A stretch of 64,000 bases of DNA from Actibacterium naphthalenivorans (GTDB lineage Bacteria > Pseudomonadota > Alphaproteobacteria > Rhodobacterales > Rhodobacteraceae), in contig NZ_JACIEQ010000001.1 in the NCBI RefSeq assembly GCF_014196965.1, positions 992,001 to 1,056,000 on the forward strand, written 5' to 3'. The notes under the pieces were generated by a model. It was given only the letters and a program-made list of their open reading frames with translations. It made no database searches and was not told the DNA's origin. This document shows positions 42,517-52,290 of the stretch, one piece after another; positions within the stretch are counted from its first letter, which is position 1; every line of letters starts with the position of its first letter. The position numbers were made by a program, and so were the translations under genes.

Positions 42517-43263
42517 TTACAACCCTCCCATTCGGCGCAGCGCTTTCACCAGCATCGGCAGCGCCGCCAACATGCACAGGCCCAGAATCGGGCCCAGGAT
42601 ATGCGGCTCGAATATGATGCCCAGATCCGGGGTCTCGCCCCGCGCGAACACCTCTCCCAGCCCGGCGCCGACCCAGGTGAAGACCACGCCGCCCGGTATG
42701 ATGCCGAAAAAGGTCGTGACAACGAACCGGGCAACCGACACCCCCACCAGCGCCGGGATGATATTGGCCACGAAAAACGGAACCGCCGGCACAAGCCGGA
42801 TCAGGAACAGCACCGAAAGCTCGTTTTCGCGGATCGCCGCCTTCAACTGCCTGATCAGCCCGCCGCTGGCCTCCATCTTCGCGGCCAGCCTTTCGCCCAT
42901 GCCCCAGCGCGCGGCCATGAAAATGCCGGTGGCCCCGATCGTGGCCGCCGTGACGTTGAACAGGACGCCGGGGACCAGCCCGAACAGGAACCCGCCGGTC
43001 AGCGTGGCGATCGTCGCCCCCGGAAGCGAGAACGCCACGATCACCACGTAAAACGCCATGAAACCCAGCGCCGTCCACAGGTAATGCGCATCGCGAAAGG
43101 CCATCAGCGCCTCATGGTTTTCGGCCAGCGCCTGAAACGACAGATAGTCACGCAGCGTGAACGCCCCGATCACCGCCACCACGACGACCGCGATCAGCGG
43201 CAGGCGGCGCAGGGTCGCGGATTTTCGGGGCTGGGTCGCATCGCTCATCGGGGGCTTGTCCAT
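42517..43263 (-). CDS. TVP38/TMEM64 family membrane protein (VTT domain)
   Basis: A 248-residue membrane protein with about five or six hydrophobic helices. The VTT/SNARE-associated core appears as FSLPGATIATLTGGFLFG and LFLIRLVPAVPFFVANII, with the conserved G-x-x-x-F/Y and R-x-x-P patterns. The start MDKPPMSD at 43263 follows GAGGACATCAG; an upstream ATG at 43290 is possible. Related DedA/VTT proteins are implicated in lipid flipping. This gene with the disulfide oxidoreductase is a pairing I recognise from other bacteria, but the joint role is unknown. Confidence 0.87.
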   Translation of the reverse strand: MDKPPMSDATQPRKSATLRRLPLIAVVVVAVIGAFTLRDYLSFQALAENHEALMAFRDAHYLWTALGFMAFYVVIVAFSLPGATIATLTGGFLFGLVPGVLFNVTAATIGATGIFMAARWGMGERLAAKMEASGGLIRQLKAAIRENELSVLFLIRLVPAVPFFVANIIPALVGVSVARFVVTTFFGIIPGGVVFTWVGAGLGEVFARGETPDLGIIFEPHILGPILGLCMLAALPMLVKALRRMGGL

Positions 43264-43438
43264 CTGATGTCCTCGGCTTTGCCCTAACATGCGGCGGCAC
43301 CGCCCCGTGCGACAGCCCTTTCACGGTGCCTTGATCACGGGTGATCCAATGTTGCAGGATCGGGGCGTATTTCCCGGCCTTTGTAACATGCGGGCGCAGG
43401 CCGCCCGGAAATGTTGCACAAAACCCGCATACTGCGAA

Positions 43439-43467
43439 TTGACTTACGCGCGCGCAGCCCCTAAAGG
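43439..43467 (+). promoter_or_regulatory. Candidate promoter of the rpmH operon
   Basis: TTGACT (43439-43444) and TAAAGG (43462-43467) are 17 bases apart, 70 bp upstream of rpmH. The -35 is near consensus and the -10 is weak. Inference only. Confidence 0.4.
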
Positions 43468-43536
43468 ACGGGCTTCGAACGTAAACGGCCTTCGAATCCA
43501 TACGGGGTTTGGGCCTGTCCTGACGGAGCCAAAGCG

Positions 43537-43671
43537 ATGAAACGCACTTTTCAACCGAGCAACCTTGTTCGCAGCCGCCGCCACGGCTTCCGTGCGCGCA
43601 TGGCCACCAAGGCCGGCCGCAAGATCCTGAACGCACGCCGTGCGAAGGGCCGGAAGTCGCTCAGCGCCTGA
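43537..43671 (+). CDS. rpmH: 50S ribosomal protein L34
   Basis: A 44-residue protein, [18 protein letters not shown] through RKSLSA, the universal L34 sequence pattern with Arg/Lys-rich composition. It begins the rpmH-rnpA-yidD group, with 23 bp to rnpA. The AAGCG just before the ATG is a weak ribosome binding site. Confidence 0.98.
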   Translation: MKRTFQPSNLVRSRRHGFRARMATKAGRKILNARRAKGRKSLSA

Positions 43672-43694
43672 GACCTGCCGGAAGGCATTTCGAC

Positions 43695-44117
43695 ATGACA
43701 CCGCCGGAGGCAGACGTGGCAGGCACCAGGCCGGACGCCACGACAAGGCCCCCGGCGGTTTCCGTTTGTCTGACGACCCTGACCAAACGCGCCGATTTCC
43801 TGCGCGCGGCACGGGCGAAACGGCAGGCCAGCAAAGGGTTCGTCCTTCAGGCCCGCAAACGTGCCCCCGGAGAGGGCGAAAGCGGCGCGATCCGCATCGG
43901 CTATACCTGTTCCAAAAAGGTCGGCAACGCGGTGGCGCGCAACCGCGCCAAGCGCCGCCTGCGCGCCATCGCCCGCGCCGTTCTGCCCACGGACGGGCAG
44001 CCCGGCTGGGACTATGTGCTGATCGGCCGCGCTGAAACCACGGCCAGCCATCCCTATCTGGACATGGAACGCGACCTGAAACGCGCGTTGCAGAAAATCC
44101 ACGGGAACCCCACATGA
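43695..44117 (+). CDS. rnpA: Ribonuclease P protein component
   Basis: A 140-residue basic protein that assists the RNase P RNA in tRNA 5' processing. The RNR motif is visible in [14 protein letters not shown], with [12 protein letters not shown] before it and GWDYVLIGR after. The N terminus (about 1-25) is a Pro-rich extension beyond the core. The last four bases overlap yidD (ATGA). Confidence 0.95.
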   Translation: MTPPEADVAGTRPDATTRPPAVSVCLTTLTKRADFLRAARAKRQASKGFVLQARKRAPGEGESGAIRIGYTCSKKVGNAVARNRAKRRLRAIARAVLPTDGQPGWDYVLIGRAETTASHPYLDMERDLKRALQKIHGNPT

Positions 44118-44353
44118 CCCCGCTTGCCTGGCTCCTGTCGCTTCCGGTGCGCGCCTACCGGCTGATTCTCAGCCCCTGGGTCGGCAAGAGCTGCCGCTAT
44201 CAGCCGACCTGCTCGGCCTATGCGCTGGAGGCGCTGGAAAAGCACGGCGCGATCCGGGGCGGCTGGCTGGTGCTGCGCCGCATCGGGCGGTGCCACCCGT
44301 TCGGCGGCGATGGCTATGACCCGGTGCCGGAGCAGGACGCAGACAAGGGCTGA
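44114..44353 (+). CDS. yidD: Membrane protein insertion efficiency factor YidD
   Basis: A 79-residue protein with an N-terminal amphipathic/hydrophobic segment and the family core [20 protein letters not shown], containing the two conserved cysteines, followed by [24 protein letters not shown]. It helps YidC and Sec insert membrane proteins. The start overlaps the rnpA stop. Confidence 0.96.
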   Translation: MTPLAWLLSLPVRAYRLILSPWVGKSCRYQPTCSAYALEALEKHGAIRGGWLVLRRIGRCHPFGGDGYDPVPEQDADKG

Positions 44354-44412
44354 AGCGCGGCGCGCCACCGGCCCCCTTGCCCGAAATCCGCAACTCCACT
44401 AAAGCCGGATTC

Positions 44413-45282
44413 ATGCTCGACGATCTTGATGACATCCACCCGCTGTTCCACGGCGCGCCCTCGACGACGGAGTTCAAGAAGCTCCGCAAACGCATCGTGC
44501 GCTATACGCGCGAGGCGATCGAGCAATATGGCATGATCGAACGCGGCGCGCGCTGGCTGGTATGCCTGTCAGGCGGCAAGGACAGCTATACATTGCTGGC
44601 CGCCCTGCATGAGCTGCAGTGGCGCGGACTGTTGCCGGTCGATCTGCTGGCCTGCAACCTCGATCAGGGCCAGCCGGGGTTTCCGGCCACCGTGCTGCCG
44701 GAGTTTCTGGAAAAGATGCAGGTGCCGCACCGGATCGAGTATCAGGACACCTATTCGGTCGTGATGGACAAGGTGCCCCAAGGCCGCACCTTCTGCGCCC
44801 TGTGTTCGCGGCTGAGGCGCGGAAACCTCTACCGTATCGCCCGCGAAGAAGGGTGTTCGGCGGTGGTGCTGGGCCATCACCGCGACGATATTCTCGAAAC
44901 CTTCTTCATGAATCTCTTTCACGGCGGGCGGCTGGCCACCATGCCGCCCAAGCTGGTGAACGAAGAGGGCGACCTGTTCGTCTATCGCCCGCTCGCCCAT
45001 GTGGCCGAGGCTGATTGCGAACGCTTCGCCACGGCGATGAACTATCCCATCATCCCCTGCGATCTGTGCGGCAGCCAGGACGGATTGCAGCGCCAGCAGG
45101 TCAAGGCGATCCTGGACGGGTGGGAGGCCAACAGCCCCGGCCGCCGCCAGGTGATGTTCCGTGCGCTGATGAACGCCCGCCCCTCGCACCTGCTGGACCC
45201 GAAACTGTTCGACTTCGCCGGGCTGGTGCGGGGAAGCGCCGAAGTTGATGAAAATTCTCATCAGATTCCCCGGCTCGATTAA
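44413..45282 (+). CDS. ttcA: tRNA 2-thiocytidine synthetase TtcA
   Basis: A 289-residue PP-loop ATPase that thiolates cytidine 32 of certain tRNAs. The PP-loop SGGKDS is at 53-58. The [4Fe-4S] cysteines are Cys128/Cys131 in CALC and Cys219 (or Cys216) in IPCDLCGSQ. The helix [11 protein letters not shown] is conserved. The ATG at 44413 is preferred to a TTG at 44377. It lies between yidD and the EAL-domain gene. Confidence 0.94.
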   Translation: MLDDLDDIHPLFHGAPSTTEFKKLRKRIVRYTREAIEQYGMIERGARWLVCLSGGKDSYTLLAALHELQWRGLLPVDLLACNLDQGQPGFPATVLPEFLEKMQVPHRIEYQDTYSVVMDKVPQGRTFCALCSRLRRGNLYRIAREEGCSAVVLGHHRDDILETFFMNLFHGGRLATMPPKLVNEEGDLFVYRPLAHVAEADCERFATAMNYPIIPCDLCGSQDGLQRQQVKAILDGWEANSPGRRQVMFRALMNARPSHLLDPKLFDFAGLVRGSAEVDENSHQIPRLD

Positions 45283-45361
45283 TCTCCCGAACAGAGACCG
45301 GCCCTAGCCTGAGCGGCAAGTGGTGATCCAAAAGGTCACGCCGCAAGAGGACGCTTCGCCG

Positions 45362-46891
45362 ATGTCTCGGTTTTCTGGTTTCGTGCCGCACCGCGCCCGC
45401 GCTGCCGGGGCCGCGCTGTTTGGCCCGCCGCAAAGCATGGCTTTTCTGCCCGCGATCACGCTGGCGGCCTATTGGATCGGCGGCGAACAGGCGCTTCTGG
45501 TGGCGGCTCTGATGTTTCCCCTGCTCTATTCGCTCTTCGGCGCGCCCGCGGCGCGGGGCGAGCCTGCGGCGGGCCAAGGGGCTGCACGTGAAACCGTGGT
45601 CGCGCTGCTGGACAAGACGCTGAAAAACCCATCTGACCGCGGCCTGACCACCGCCTGCCTGGTGGTCGCGGTCGAGGGGCTGGATGGATTGGGCGAACGC
45701 TTCGGCACACCGGCGGCGGAGCTTGCCATGGGGCGGGTCGCCGACCGGCTGGCCGGGGCGCTGCGCGGCTCCGATATCGTGGCCCGCCTGGGCGAGGGAC
45801 GTTTTGCCATTGCCCTCGGCCCGGTCCGCCGCGCCGATCTGGAAACGCTGCTGCAGATCGCCGGGCGGCTTCAGGATGTGGTGCGCGAGCCGATCAGCAT
45901 CGATGCGACCGCGGCGCATCTGTCCAGTTCGGTCGGGTTCTGCCTTGCCAGCCGCAGCCCCGCCGCCGATGGCGCCGCGATGCTGGCCGCCGCCGAAACC
46001 GCGATGCGCACCGCACGACAAAGCGGGCCGGGCGCCATCCGCGCGTTTTCCGCCGAAATGCAGGTGGCGGCAGACCTGCGCCACGACCTGGCCGATGAGG
46101 TATCCGCCGCCCTGGAGAGCGGCCAGATCGTCGCATGGTTCCAGCCGCAGATTTCGACCGATACCGGCGCGGTCACCGGGTTCGAGGCGCTGGCGCGCTG
46201 GCCGCAGCGCGAGCGTGGCCCGATTCCCCCATCGGATTTTCTTGGCGCCATCGCCCGTGCCGGCCTGTCGGAACGGCTGAGCGAAGAGATGCTGTTCAAC
46301 GCCCTTTCCGCGGTGCGCTCCTGGGACAAGGCCGGCGTGCATGTGCCGGCGGTGGGGGTGAACTTCTCGGGCGAAGAGCTGCGCAACCCGCGGCTGGTCG
46401 ACAAGATCCGGTGGGAGCTGGACCGGTTCGGCCTGACCGCGGAACGGCTGACGATCGAGGTGCTGGAAAGCGTCGTCTCGGATGCCGGGGACGATATGAT
46501 ATCGCGCAATATTTCCGCCCTGTCGGCACTGGGATGCGGGATTGATCTGGATGATTTCGGCACCGGCCACGCCTCTATCGCCTCGGTGCGGCGCTTCGCC
46601 GTGGGCCGGCTGAAGATCGACCGCTCCTTCGTGACCCGCGTCGACCAGGACCGTGAACAGCAGGATATGGTCGCGGCCATCCTGACCATGGCCGAGGGGC
46701 TGGGCCTGGACACGCTGGCCGAGGGCGTCGAAACCGTGGGTGAACATGCGATGCTGGCCCAGCTTGGTTGCCGCCATGTGCAGGGCTTCGGCATTGCCCG
46801 TCCGATTCCCTTCGAAGACACCATTGCCTGGATGCTGAAACATCAGGAAAAGCTGGAACAGGCCGCCAGCCTTGGGCGGCAGGCGGGCTAA
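45362..46891 (+). CDS. EAL-domain c-di-GMP phosphodiesterase with degenerate GGDEF domain
   Basis: A 509-residue protein. Two hydrophobic helices (about 22-37 and 41-58) are followed by a GGDEF-like domain (about 75-225) in which the signature is reduced to GEGRF, so cyclase activity is unlikely. The EAL domain (about 245-500) keeps FEALARW, the Asn in GVNFSGEEL, the Glu in EVLESV, DDFGTGHAS, KIDRSF and EGVET, so c-di-GMP hydrolysis is plausible. GTG at 45320 is an alternative start. It is unusual to find it between ttcA and yidC. Confidence 0.9.
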   Translation: MSRFSGFVPHRARAAGAALFGPPQSMAFLPAITLAAYWIGGEQALLVAALMFPLLYSLFGAPAARGEPAAGQGAARETVVALLDKTLKNPSDRGLTTACLVVAVEGLDGLGERFGTPAAELAMGRVADRLAGALRGSDIVARLGEGRFAIALGPVRRADLETLLQIAGRLQDVVREPISIDATAAHLSSSVGFCLASRSPAADGAAMLAAAETAMRTARQSGPGAIRAFSAEMQVAADLRHDLADEVSAALESGQIVAWFQPQISTDTGAVTGFEALARWPQRERGPIPPSDFLGAIARAGLSERLSEEMLFNALSAVRSWDKAGVHVPAVGVNFSGEELRNPRLVDKIRWELDRFGLTAERLTIEVLESVVSDAGDDMISRNISALSALGCGIDLDDFGTGHASIASVRRFAVGRLKIDRSFVTRVDQDREQQDMVAAILTMAEGLGLDTLAEGVETVGEHAMLAQLGCRHVQGFGIARPIPFEDTIAWMLKHQEKLEQAASLGRQAG

Positions 46892-46980
46892 GCCCGGGTG
46901 CGGTGGGAAAACCGCTTGACCTTCGGGGCGGCGTTCTGTTGAACCTCCATCACCTTTCCAAGGACAGATGGCGGCCAAGA

Positions 46981-48786
46981 ATGGACGATCAGAACAAAAA
47001 CCTCATCCTCGCAACCGCGCTCAGCTTTCTGGTGATCGTGGGCTGGTTCCTTCTGTTCCCGCCGGAACAGCAAAGCCCGGCGCCCGCCGATCAGGTAACC
47101 GCCACCGCGCCGGGCATCGCGCCCGTGCCGCCGGCCTCTGTCTCCGGCACCCCCACCCCGGTGCCCGCCGCCACGGCTCCCGCCGCCGCCGATGCCCCTC
47201 GCGTCACGATCGACACCGCGCGCCTGTCGGGCTCGATCTCGCTTCTGGGCGGGCGGATCGACACGCTGTCGCTCAGCGATTACCACGAAACCCTCGACAA
47301 GACCTCGCCGAAGGTCGCATTGCTCTCGCCGGTCGGCACCGCCCGCCCCTATTACGCGCTCTACGGCTGGGCCCCCGCCGGAGATCTGGACAGCGCCGCC
47401 GTGCCCGGCCCGCAAACGCGCTGGACGCTCGCGCAGGGCGACACGCTGACACCCGACAGCCCGATCACCCTGCGCTGGGACAATGGTGCCGGCCTCACCT
47501 TCACCCGCGTGATCGCCGTGGATGACAATTTCATGTTCAGCATCACCCAGAGCGTGGAAAACAACACCGGCGCCCCCATTCGCCTGGCGCCCTATGGCAT
47601 CGTCGCCCGCCATGGTGAGCCGGAGACGAAGAAATTCTTCATCCTGCACGAGGGCGTCGTGCGCCAGAACGATACTTCGTTGGAAGAGATCGGATACGGC
47701 AAGATGCCCGACATGGATTTCGTCGAGCGTGAAGGCGCCCGCGCCGAGGTGACCGAGGTGCAGGAAAACGGCTGGGTCGGCTTCACCGACAAATACTGGA
47801 TGACCACGCTGATCCCGGCGCCCGGCCAGCCCTTCACCTCTGTCGCGAAATACGTGGCCCAGGCCGATATCTATCAGGTCGAATCGCGCCTGCCGGTGAT
47901 GACCGTCGCGCCGGGCGCGACCGCACAGGCCGACACGATGCTCTTTGCCGGCGCCAAGGAATGGGAAGAAATCCGCCACTATCAGAATGACACGGGCATC
48001 TTCCGTTTCGTCGATTCGATCGACTGGGGCTGGTTCTTCTTCCTCACCAAGCCGATTTTCGCGGTTCTGCATTTCCTGAACGGGTTCATCGGCAACATGG
48101 GCTGGTCGATCATCGCGCTGACCTTCCTGCTGAAGGCGCTGCTGTTCCCGCTGGCGTATAAATCCTACGTCTCGATGGCGAAGATGAAAGAGCTTCAGCC
48201 CGAGATGGAGAAGCTGAAGGAACGCGCCGGCGACGATCGCCAGAAGCTGCAGCAAGAGATGATGGCGCTCTACAAGAAGGAAAAGGTGAACCCCGCGTCG
48301 GGCTGCCTGCCGATCCTTTTGCAGATCCCGATCTTCTTCTCGCTCTACAAGGTGATCTTCGTCACGATCGAGCTGCGTCACGCCCCCTGGCTCGGCTGGA
48401 TCCGCGACCTTTCCGCGCCCGATCCGACCTCGATCTTCAACCTGTTCGGCCTGCTGCCCTATGCGGCGCCGGATGCGAATTCCATTCTGGCCATCGCGTC
48501 GATCGGCATTCTGCCCATCCTTCTGGGCCTGTCGATGTGGCTGCAGCAAAAGCTGAACCCGGCCCCGACCGACCCGGCGCAGGCGATGATTTTCGGCTGG
48601 ATGCCCTGGATCTTCATGTTCATGCTGGGCCGGTTCGCCAGCGGGCTGGTGCTTTACTGGATCGCGAACAACACGATCACCTTCACCCAGCAATACCTGA
48701 TCATGCGCAGCCAGGGCTACAAGCCTGACGTGTTCGGCAACATCAAGTCGACCTTCCGCAAGAAACCCAAACCGGACGCCAAGTGA
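46981..48786 (+). CDS. yidC: Membrane protein insertase YidC
   Basis: A 601-residue insertase. An N-terminal signal-anchor helix (about 8-24) is followed by a Pro/Ala linker and the periplasmic P1 domain (about 60-340). The C-terminal 60KD_IMP domain has the conserved helices, including NMGWSIIALTFLLKALLFPL with the hydrophilic-groove Arg replaced by Lys, and NPASGCLPILLQIPIFFSLY. The next gene starts in the stop codon (TGATG). Confidence 0.96.
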   Translation: MDDQNKNLILATALSFLVIVGWFLLFPPEQQSPAPADQVTATAPGIAPVPPASVSGTPTPVPAATAPAAADAPRVTIDTARLSGSISLLGGRIDTLSLSDYHETLDKTSPKVALLSPVGTARPYYALYGWAPAGDLDSAAVPGPQTRWTLAQGDTLTPDSPITLRWDNGAGLTFTRVIAVDDNFMFSITQSVENNTGAPIRLAPYGIVARHGEPETKKFFILHEGVVRQNDTSLEEIGYGKMPDMDFVEREGARAEVTEVQENGWVGFTDKYWMTTLIPAPGQPFTSVAKYVAQADIYQVESRLPVMTVAPGATAQADTMLFAGAKEWEEIRHYQNDTGIFRFVDSIDWGWFFFLTKPIFAVLHFLNGFIGNMGWSIIALTFLLKALLFPLAYKSYVSMAKMKELQPEMEKLKERAGDDRQKLQQEMMALYKKEKVNPASGCLPILLQIPIFFSLYKVIFVTIELRHAPWLGWIRDLSAPDPTSIFNLFGLLPYAAPDANSILAIASIGILPILLGLSMWLQQKLNPAPTDPAQAMIFGWMPWIFMFMLGRFASGLVLYWIANNTITFTQQYLIMRSQGYKPDVFGNIKSTFRKKPKPDAK

Positions 48787-49520
48787 TGGCGCGGCTGGCG
48801 CATATCCGGCGCCATCCGGTCAAGGGTATCGGCCAGGAAGAGATCGCGGCCACCACGCTCTGCCCGGCGCGCCCCCTGCCGCTGGACAGGGCATGGGCGG
48901 TGCTGACGGGCGATACCGGCGATACCGGCCAATGGCAGCCGCGCCGCAACTTTGCGCAATGCGCCGCCGCGCCCCGGCTGATGGCGGTGTCTGCGCGCAT
49001 GTCGGGCGCGCGGATCACGTTCAGCCACCCCGAGCGGCCCGAGATCACCATCGACCCCGACAATGACGGGGCGCAGCTGGTCGCGTGGATCGCCCCGCTC
49101 TGCCCTGCGGACCGGCCCGCGCCGACGCGGCTGGTGCGTGCGCCCGAGCAGGGGATGACGGATGCGCCCTTCGCCTCGGTCTCGCTGATGAGCCTGGCGT
49201 CGCTGCGGGCGTTTTCGCAGGAGATCGGCCAGCCGCTCGATCCACGCCGGTTTCGTGGCAACCTGTGGCTTGACGGGCCCGCCCCCTGGGCGGAGTTCGA
49301 CTGGATCGGCCGGACCCTGCGCATCGGCACCGCCGAGCTTGAGGTGGTCGAGCGGATCGAGCGCTGCCGCGCCACCGAGGCCAGCCCCGTAACCGGCCTG
49401 CGCGATGCCCCCACCCTGCGGGTGCTGCAGGATGCCTGGGGCCACCGCGATTTCGGCGTTAACGCAAGGGTTGTGACAGGCGGGCGAATTGCCGTGAACG
49501 ACCCGGTAGAGGTATTGTGA
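48786..49520 (+). CDS. MOSC domain protein
   Basis: A 244-residue protein with an N-terminal MOSC_N beta-barrel (LAHIRRHPVKGIGQEEI) and a C-terminal MOSC domain containing SLMSLASLRAF, FRGNLWLDG and the conserved Cys194 in ERCRATEA, the ligand or sulfur carrier of MOSC proteins. Related proteins bind molybdenum cofactor (YiiM/mARC-like). It shares a base with the yidC stop and with the engB start, so it is tightly coupled. The substrate is unknown. Confidence 0.88.
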   Translation: MARLAHIRRHPVKGIGQEEIAATTLCPARPLPLDRAWAVLTGDTGDTGQWQPRRNFAQCAAAPRLMAVSARMSGARITFSHPERPEITIDPDNDGAQLVAWIAPLCPADRPAPTRLVRAPEQGMTDAPFASVSLMSLASLRAFSQEIGQPLDPRRFRGNLWLDGPAPWAEFDWIGRTLRIGTAELEVVERIERCRATEASPVTGLRDAPTLRVLQDAWGHRDFGVNARVVTGGRIAVNDPVEVL

Positions 49521-50170
49521 TGCAGCTTCCCTTCCCCGTCGCCGACGCCCCCGATGCCGCCACCGCCGAACGTGGCCGCCTGCTGTTCGCCGGAGAGACC
49601 GAGTTTCTGAAAGGCGTCGTCGCGATGGACGGGCTGCCGCCCGCCGACCGGCTCGAGGTTTGCTTCGCCGGGCGTTCCAACGTCGGAAAGTCCAGCCTGA
49701 TCAACGCGCTGACCGGGCGCAAGGCGCTGGCGCGCGCGTCCAACACGCCCGGGCGGACCCAGGAAATCAACTTCTTCACACTGGGCGACAGCCACTATCT
49801 GGTCGATCTGCCCGGCTATGGCTATGCCGAGGCGCCGCTGCCCGTCGTCCAGAAATGGCAACGCCTGCTGAAAGCCTATCTTTCCGGCCGCCAGACCCTG
49901 CGCCGCGCCTTCGTTCTGATCGACGCGCGCCACGGGGTAAAGGCGGTGGACGAAGAGATTCTGACCCTGCTCGACCAATCGGCCGTGACCTTTCAGGCGG
50001 TGCTGACCAAGGCCGACAAGGTAAAGCCCAAAGACCTTGAGAACGTGCTGAACCAGGTGCGCGGTGCCCTGTCGAAACACCCCGCCTCCTTCCCCGAGAT
50101 CGTCGTGACGAGCTCTGAAAAGGGCGACGGGATCGAAACGCTGCGCGCCATCATCGCCACGCTGGAGTAA
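49520..50170 (+). CDS. engB: Ribosome biogenesis GTPase EngB (YihA/YsxC)
   Basis: A 216-residue essential GTPase needed for 50S assembly. G1 is GRSNVGKSS (51-59), the G2 region is [13 protein letters not shown]3 is DLPGYG, G4 is TKAD, and G5 is VVTSSEKG. The ATG at 49520 overlaps the MOSC stop. Full family length. Confidence 0.96.
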   Translation: MQLPFPVADAPDAATAERGRLLFAGETEFLKGVVAMDGLPPADRLEVCFAGRSNVGKSSLINALTGRKALARASNTPGRTQEINFFTLGDSHYLVDLPGYGYAEAPLPVVQKWQRLLKAYLSGRQTLRRAFVLIDARHGVKAVDEEILTLLDQSAVTFQAVLTKADKVKPKDLENVLNQVRGALSKHPASFPEIVVTSSEKGDGIETLRAIIATLE

Positions 50171-50243
50171 CCCGCGCGGCGCCCGCGGGGCCTTGCCGCG
50201 CGGGCGGTGCCGGTTTACCAACGGGCAGCCAAGGACCCGACCC

Positions 50244-51113
50244 ATGAAGAAGCAGACCGCCATGAACCGCGATTGGATCGCCACCGCCCGGACGCTTTCC
50301 GAAGCGCTTCCCTATCTGCAGCGCTACGATGAGGCCGTCGTCGTCATCAAGTTCGGCGGCCACGCCATGGGCGATGACGTGGCGATGGAAAGCTTTGCGC
50401 GCGACATCGTGCTGATGCAGCAGGTCGGGGTCTATCCCGTGATCGTGCATGGCGGCGGCCCGATGATCAACGAGATGCTGGCCAAGCTGGACATCAAGTC
50501 TGACTTCGTGAAGGGCAAGCGCGTCACCGATGAGGCCACTGTGAAAGTGGTCGAAATGGTGCTCTCCGGCCTTGTGAACAAGCGCATCGTGCAGGCGATC
50601 AACCGCCAGGGGGGCAAGGCCGTGGGCCTGTCGGGCAAGGATGCCAACATGATGATCTGCGATCAGACCGATCCCGATCTGGGCTTTGTCGGCACCCCGT
50701 CCGAGATGAACCCCGCCGTGCTGCGCCAGCTTTTCACGGCAGAGATGATCCCGGTTGTCGCGCCGCTTGGCGCCGGGCGCAACGGCGAGACCTACAACGT
50801 CAACGGCGACACCGCCGCCGGGGCCATCGCCGCCGCACTGAAGGCCGACCGGCTGTTGCTGCTGACCGACGTGGCCGGCGTCAAGGATGCCAGCGGCGAG
50901 GTGGTGACCGAGCTGACGCCCGACCAGATTCGCGCCTTGACCACGGAAGGCGTGATTGCCGGCGGCATGATCCCGAAAACCGAAACCGCGCTGGCCGCGA
51001 TCGAGGGCGGCGTGCGCGCGGTTGTGATCCTGGACGGGCGCGCGCCCAACGCCTGCCTGCTGGAGCTGTTCACCGAACACGGCGCGGGCTCTCTGATCCG
51101 GCAGCCGCGCTAG
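50244..51113 (+). CDS. argB: Acetylglutamate kinase
   Basis: A 289-residue amino-acid kinase making N-acetylglutamyl phosphate in arginine synthesis. It has [12 protein letters not shown] (GGNAM in many homologues), [29 protein letters not shown] and [15 protein letters not shown], all family signatures. The ATG at 50244 is chosen over an open frame from 50193. The N-terminal helix points to the arginine-sensitive hexameric class, by family knowledge. Confidence 0.96.
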   Translation: MKKQTAMNRDWIATARTLSEALPYLQRYDEAVVVIKFGGHAMGDDVAMESFARDIVLMQQVGVYPVIVHGGGPMINEMLAKLDIKSDFVKGKRVTDEATVKVVEMVLSGLVNKRIVQAINRQGGKAVGLSGKDANMMICDQTDPDLGFVGTPSEMNPAVLRQLFTAEMIPVVAPLGAGRNGETYNVNGDTAAGAIAAALKADRLLLLTDVAGVKDASGEVVTELTPDQIRALTTEGVIAGGMIPKTETALAAIEGGVRAVVILDGRAPNACLLELFTEHGAGSLIRQPR

Positions 51114-51117
51114 GCAG

Positions 51118-51771
51118 GTGCCGGGTTTCGCCGCCCTTCGCACACGGGTCCGGGCCGAGGCTCTGGACATTTTCGGCGCCTTCCATCCCGGCCCGGCTGA
51201 TGCCGCGCCCGCAGGCTGCGCGACACTGGTTCTGTTGGGGCCGGATGAGCCGGGCTTCTGGCCCCGCGTCAGCGCCGCGCCGGAATTTGGCGACGGCGCC
51301 CCCGACCCGCTCGACCGTTGGTCCACACGCGTCATCGGCGCCTTGGCGGATGAACTGGGCGCGACCGCGCTGTTTCCCTTCGGCGGGCCGCCGTTCCAGC
51401 CTTTCATCCGCTGGGCAGAACGGTCGGGCCGGGCCTGGCCTTCGCCGGTTTCGCTGTTGGTGCATGATGTGGCGGGGCTGTTCGTATCCTACCGCGGCGC
51501 GCTGGCCCTGCCGCGACGCCTGGCGCTGCCCCCGCCGCCGCCCCGCCCCTGTGACACATGTGCCGGGCAACCCTGCCGCAGCGCTTGCCCCGCTGGCGCC
51601 CTGACCGATCAGGGCTATGATCTGAACGCCTGCCATGCCTTTCTGGACGGCCCCGCCGGGCAGGATTGCATGGCCCGGGGCTGCGCGGTCCGGCGGGCCT
51701 GTCCTGTCAGCGAAACCTATGGCAGGATGCCCGAACAATCGGCTTTCCACATGGCAGCTTTTCACACATGA
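51118..51771 (+). CDS. 4Fe-4S ferredoxin-type protein
   Basis: A 217-residue protein. The N-terminal 140 residues have no recognised motif. The C-terminal part has two cysteine clusters: Cys145, Cys148, Cys153, Cys157 (CDTCAGQPCRSACP) and Cys172, Cys184, Cys189, Cys195 (ending RRACP), like the ferredoxin domain of epoxyqueuosine-reductase-like proteins but without the catalytic domain. The GTG start at 51118 has a weak ribosome binding site four bases after the argB stop. It overlaps the next gene by four bases. The function is unknown. Confidence 0.75.
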   Translation: MPGFAALRTRVRAEALDIFGAFHPGPADAAPAGCATLVLLGPDEPGFWPRVSAAPEFGDGAPDPLDRWSTRVIGALADELGATALFPFGGPPFQPFIRWAERSGRAWPSPVSLLVHDVAGLFVSYRGALALPRRLALPPPPPRPCDTCAGQPCRSACPAGALTDQGYDLNACHAFLDGPAGQDCMARGCAVRRACPVSETYGRMPEQSAFHMAAFHT

Positions 51772-52280
51772 CCCTGCGCCTGATCCTTGTCCGCCACGCA
51801 AAATCCAGCTGGGATGACCCGTTGCAGGATGATCACGACCGTGTGCTGAACAAGCGCGGCCAGCGCGCCGCGCCGGCCATCGCCTCCTGGCTGAACCAGC
51901 ATGGCCATGTCCCGGCCGAGGTGGTCAGCTCGACCGCACGCCGCACGCTGGAGACATGGGATCGGATGGCCCCCCTGTTTCCCGACACCACGCTGATGCG
52001 GCGCGAGCCCGCGCTTTACCACGCCGCGCCCGAACAGATGCTCGAGGTGCTGCGCCATTGCGCCGCCAGCCCGGTTCTGATGCTGGGCCACAACCCCGGC
52101 ATCGGTGAATTTGCCGCGCGCCTGCTGGCCGCTCCGCCCGATCACAGGGATTTCACCCGTTACCCGACCTGCGCCACGCTTGTCGCGGAATTCGAGGGGC
52201 GAGACTGGGCCGACATCGACTTTGGCGCCGGCAGCGCGGTGGATTTCATCGTTCCGCGCGAGTTGCAGGAAGCGGAATAG
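51768..52280 (+). CDS. Histidine phosphatase family protein (SixA-like)
   Basis: A 170-residue cytosolic phosphatase of the phosphoglycerate mutase-like superfamily. The catalytic motif is LVRHAKSSW (His10), followed by NKRGQRAA and the second catalytic His in MLGHNPGIGEF. The size and RHAKSSW form match SixA-type phosphohistidine phosphatases. The start overlaps the ferredoxin-type gene by ATGA. Convergent with the ferritin-like gene. Confidence 0.9.
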   Translation: MTLRLILVRHAKSSWDDPLQDDHDRVLNKRGQRAAPAIASWLNQHGHVPAEVVSSTARRTLETWDRMAPLFPDTTLMRREPALYHAAPEQMLEVLRHCAASPVLMLGHNPGIGEFAARLLAAPPDHRDFTRYPTCATLVAEFEGRDWADIDFGAGSAVDFIVPRELQEAE

Positions 52281-52290
52281 GCCTCCCCGA

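Noticed and set aside
43264-43536. A possible replication origin next to rpmH
   Set aside because: rpmH-rnpA lies near oriC in some bacteria, but I see no cluster of DnaA boxes, no AT-rich unwinding region and no dnaA.
45101-46978. A 625-codon minus-strand open frame over ttcA and the EAL gene
   Set aside because: Composition and lack of motifs mark it as a shadow of the plus-strand genes.
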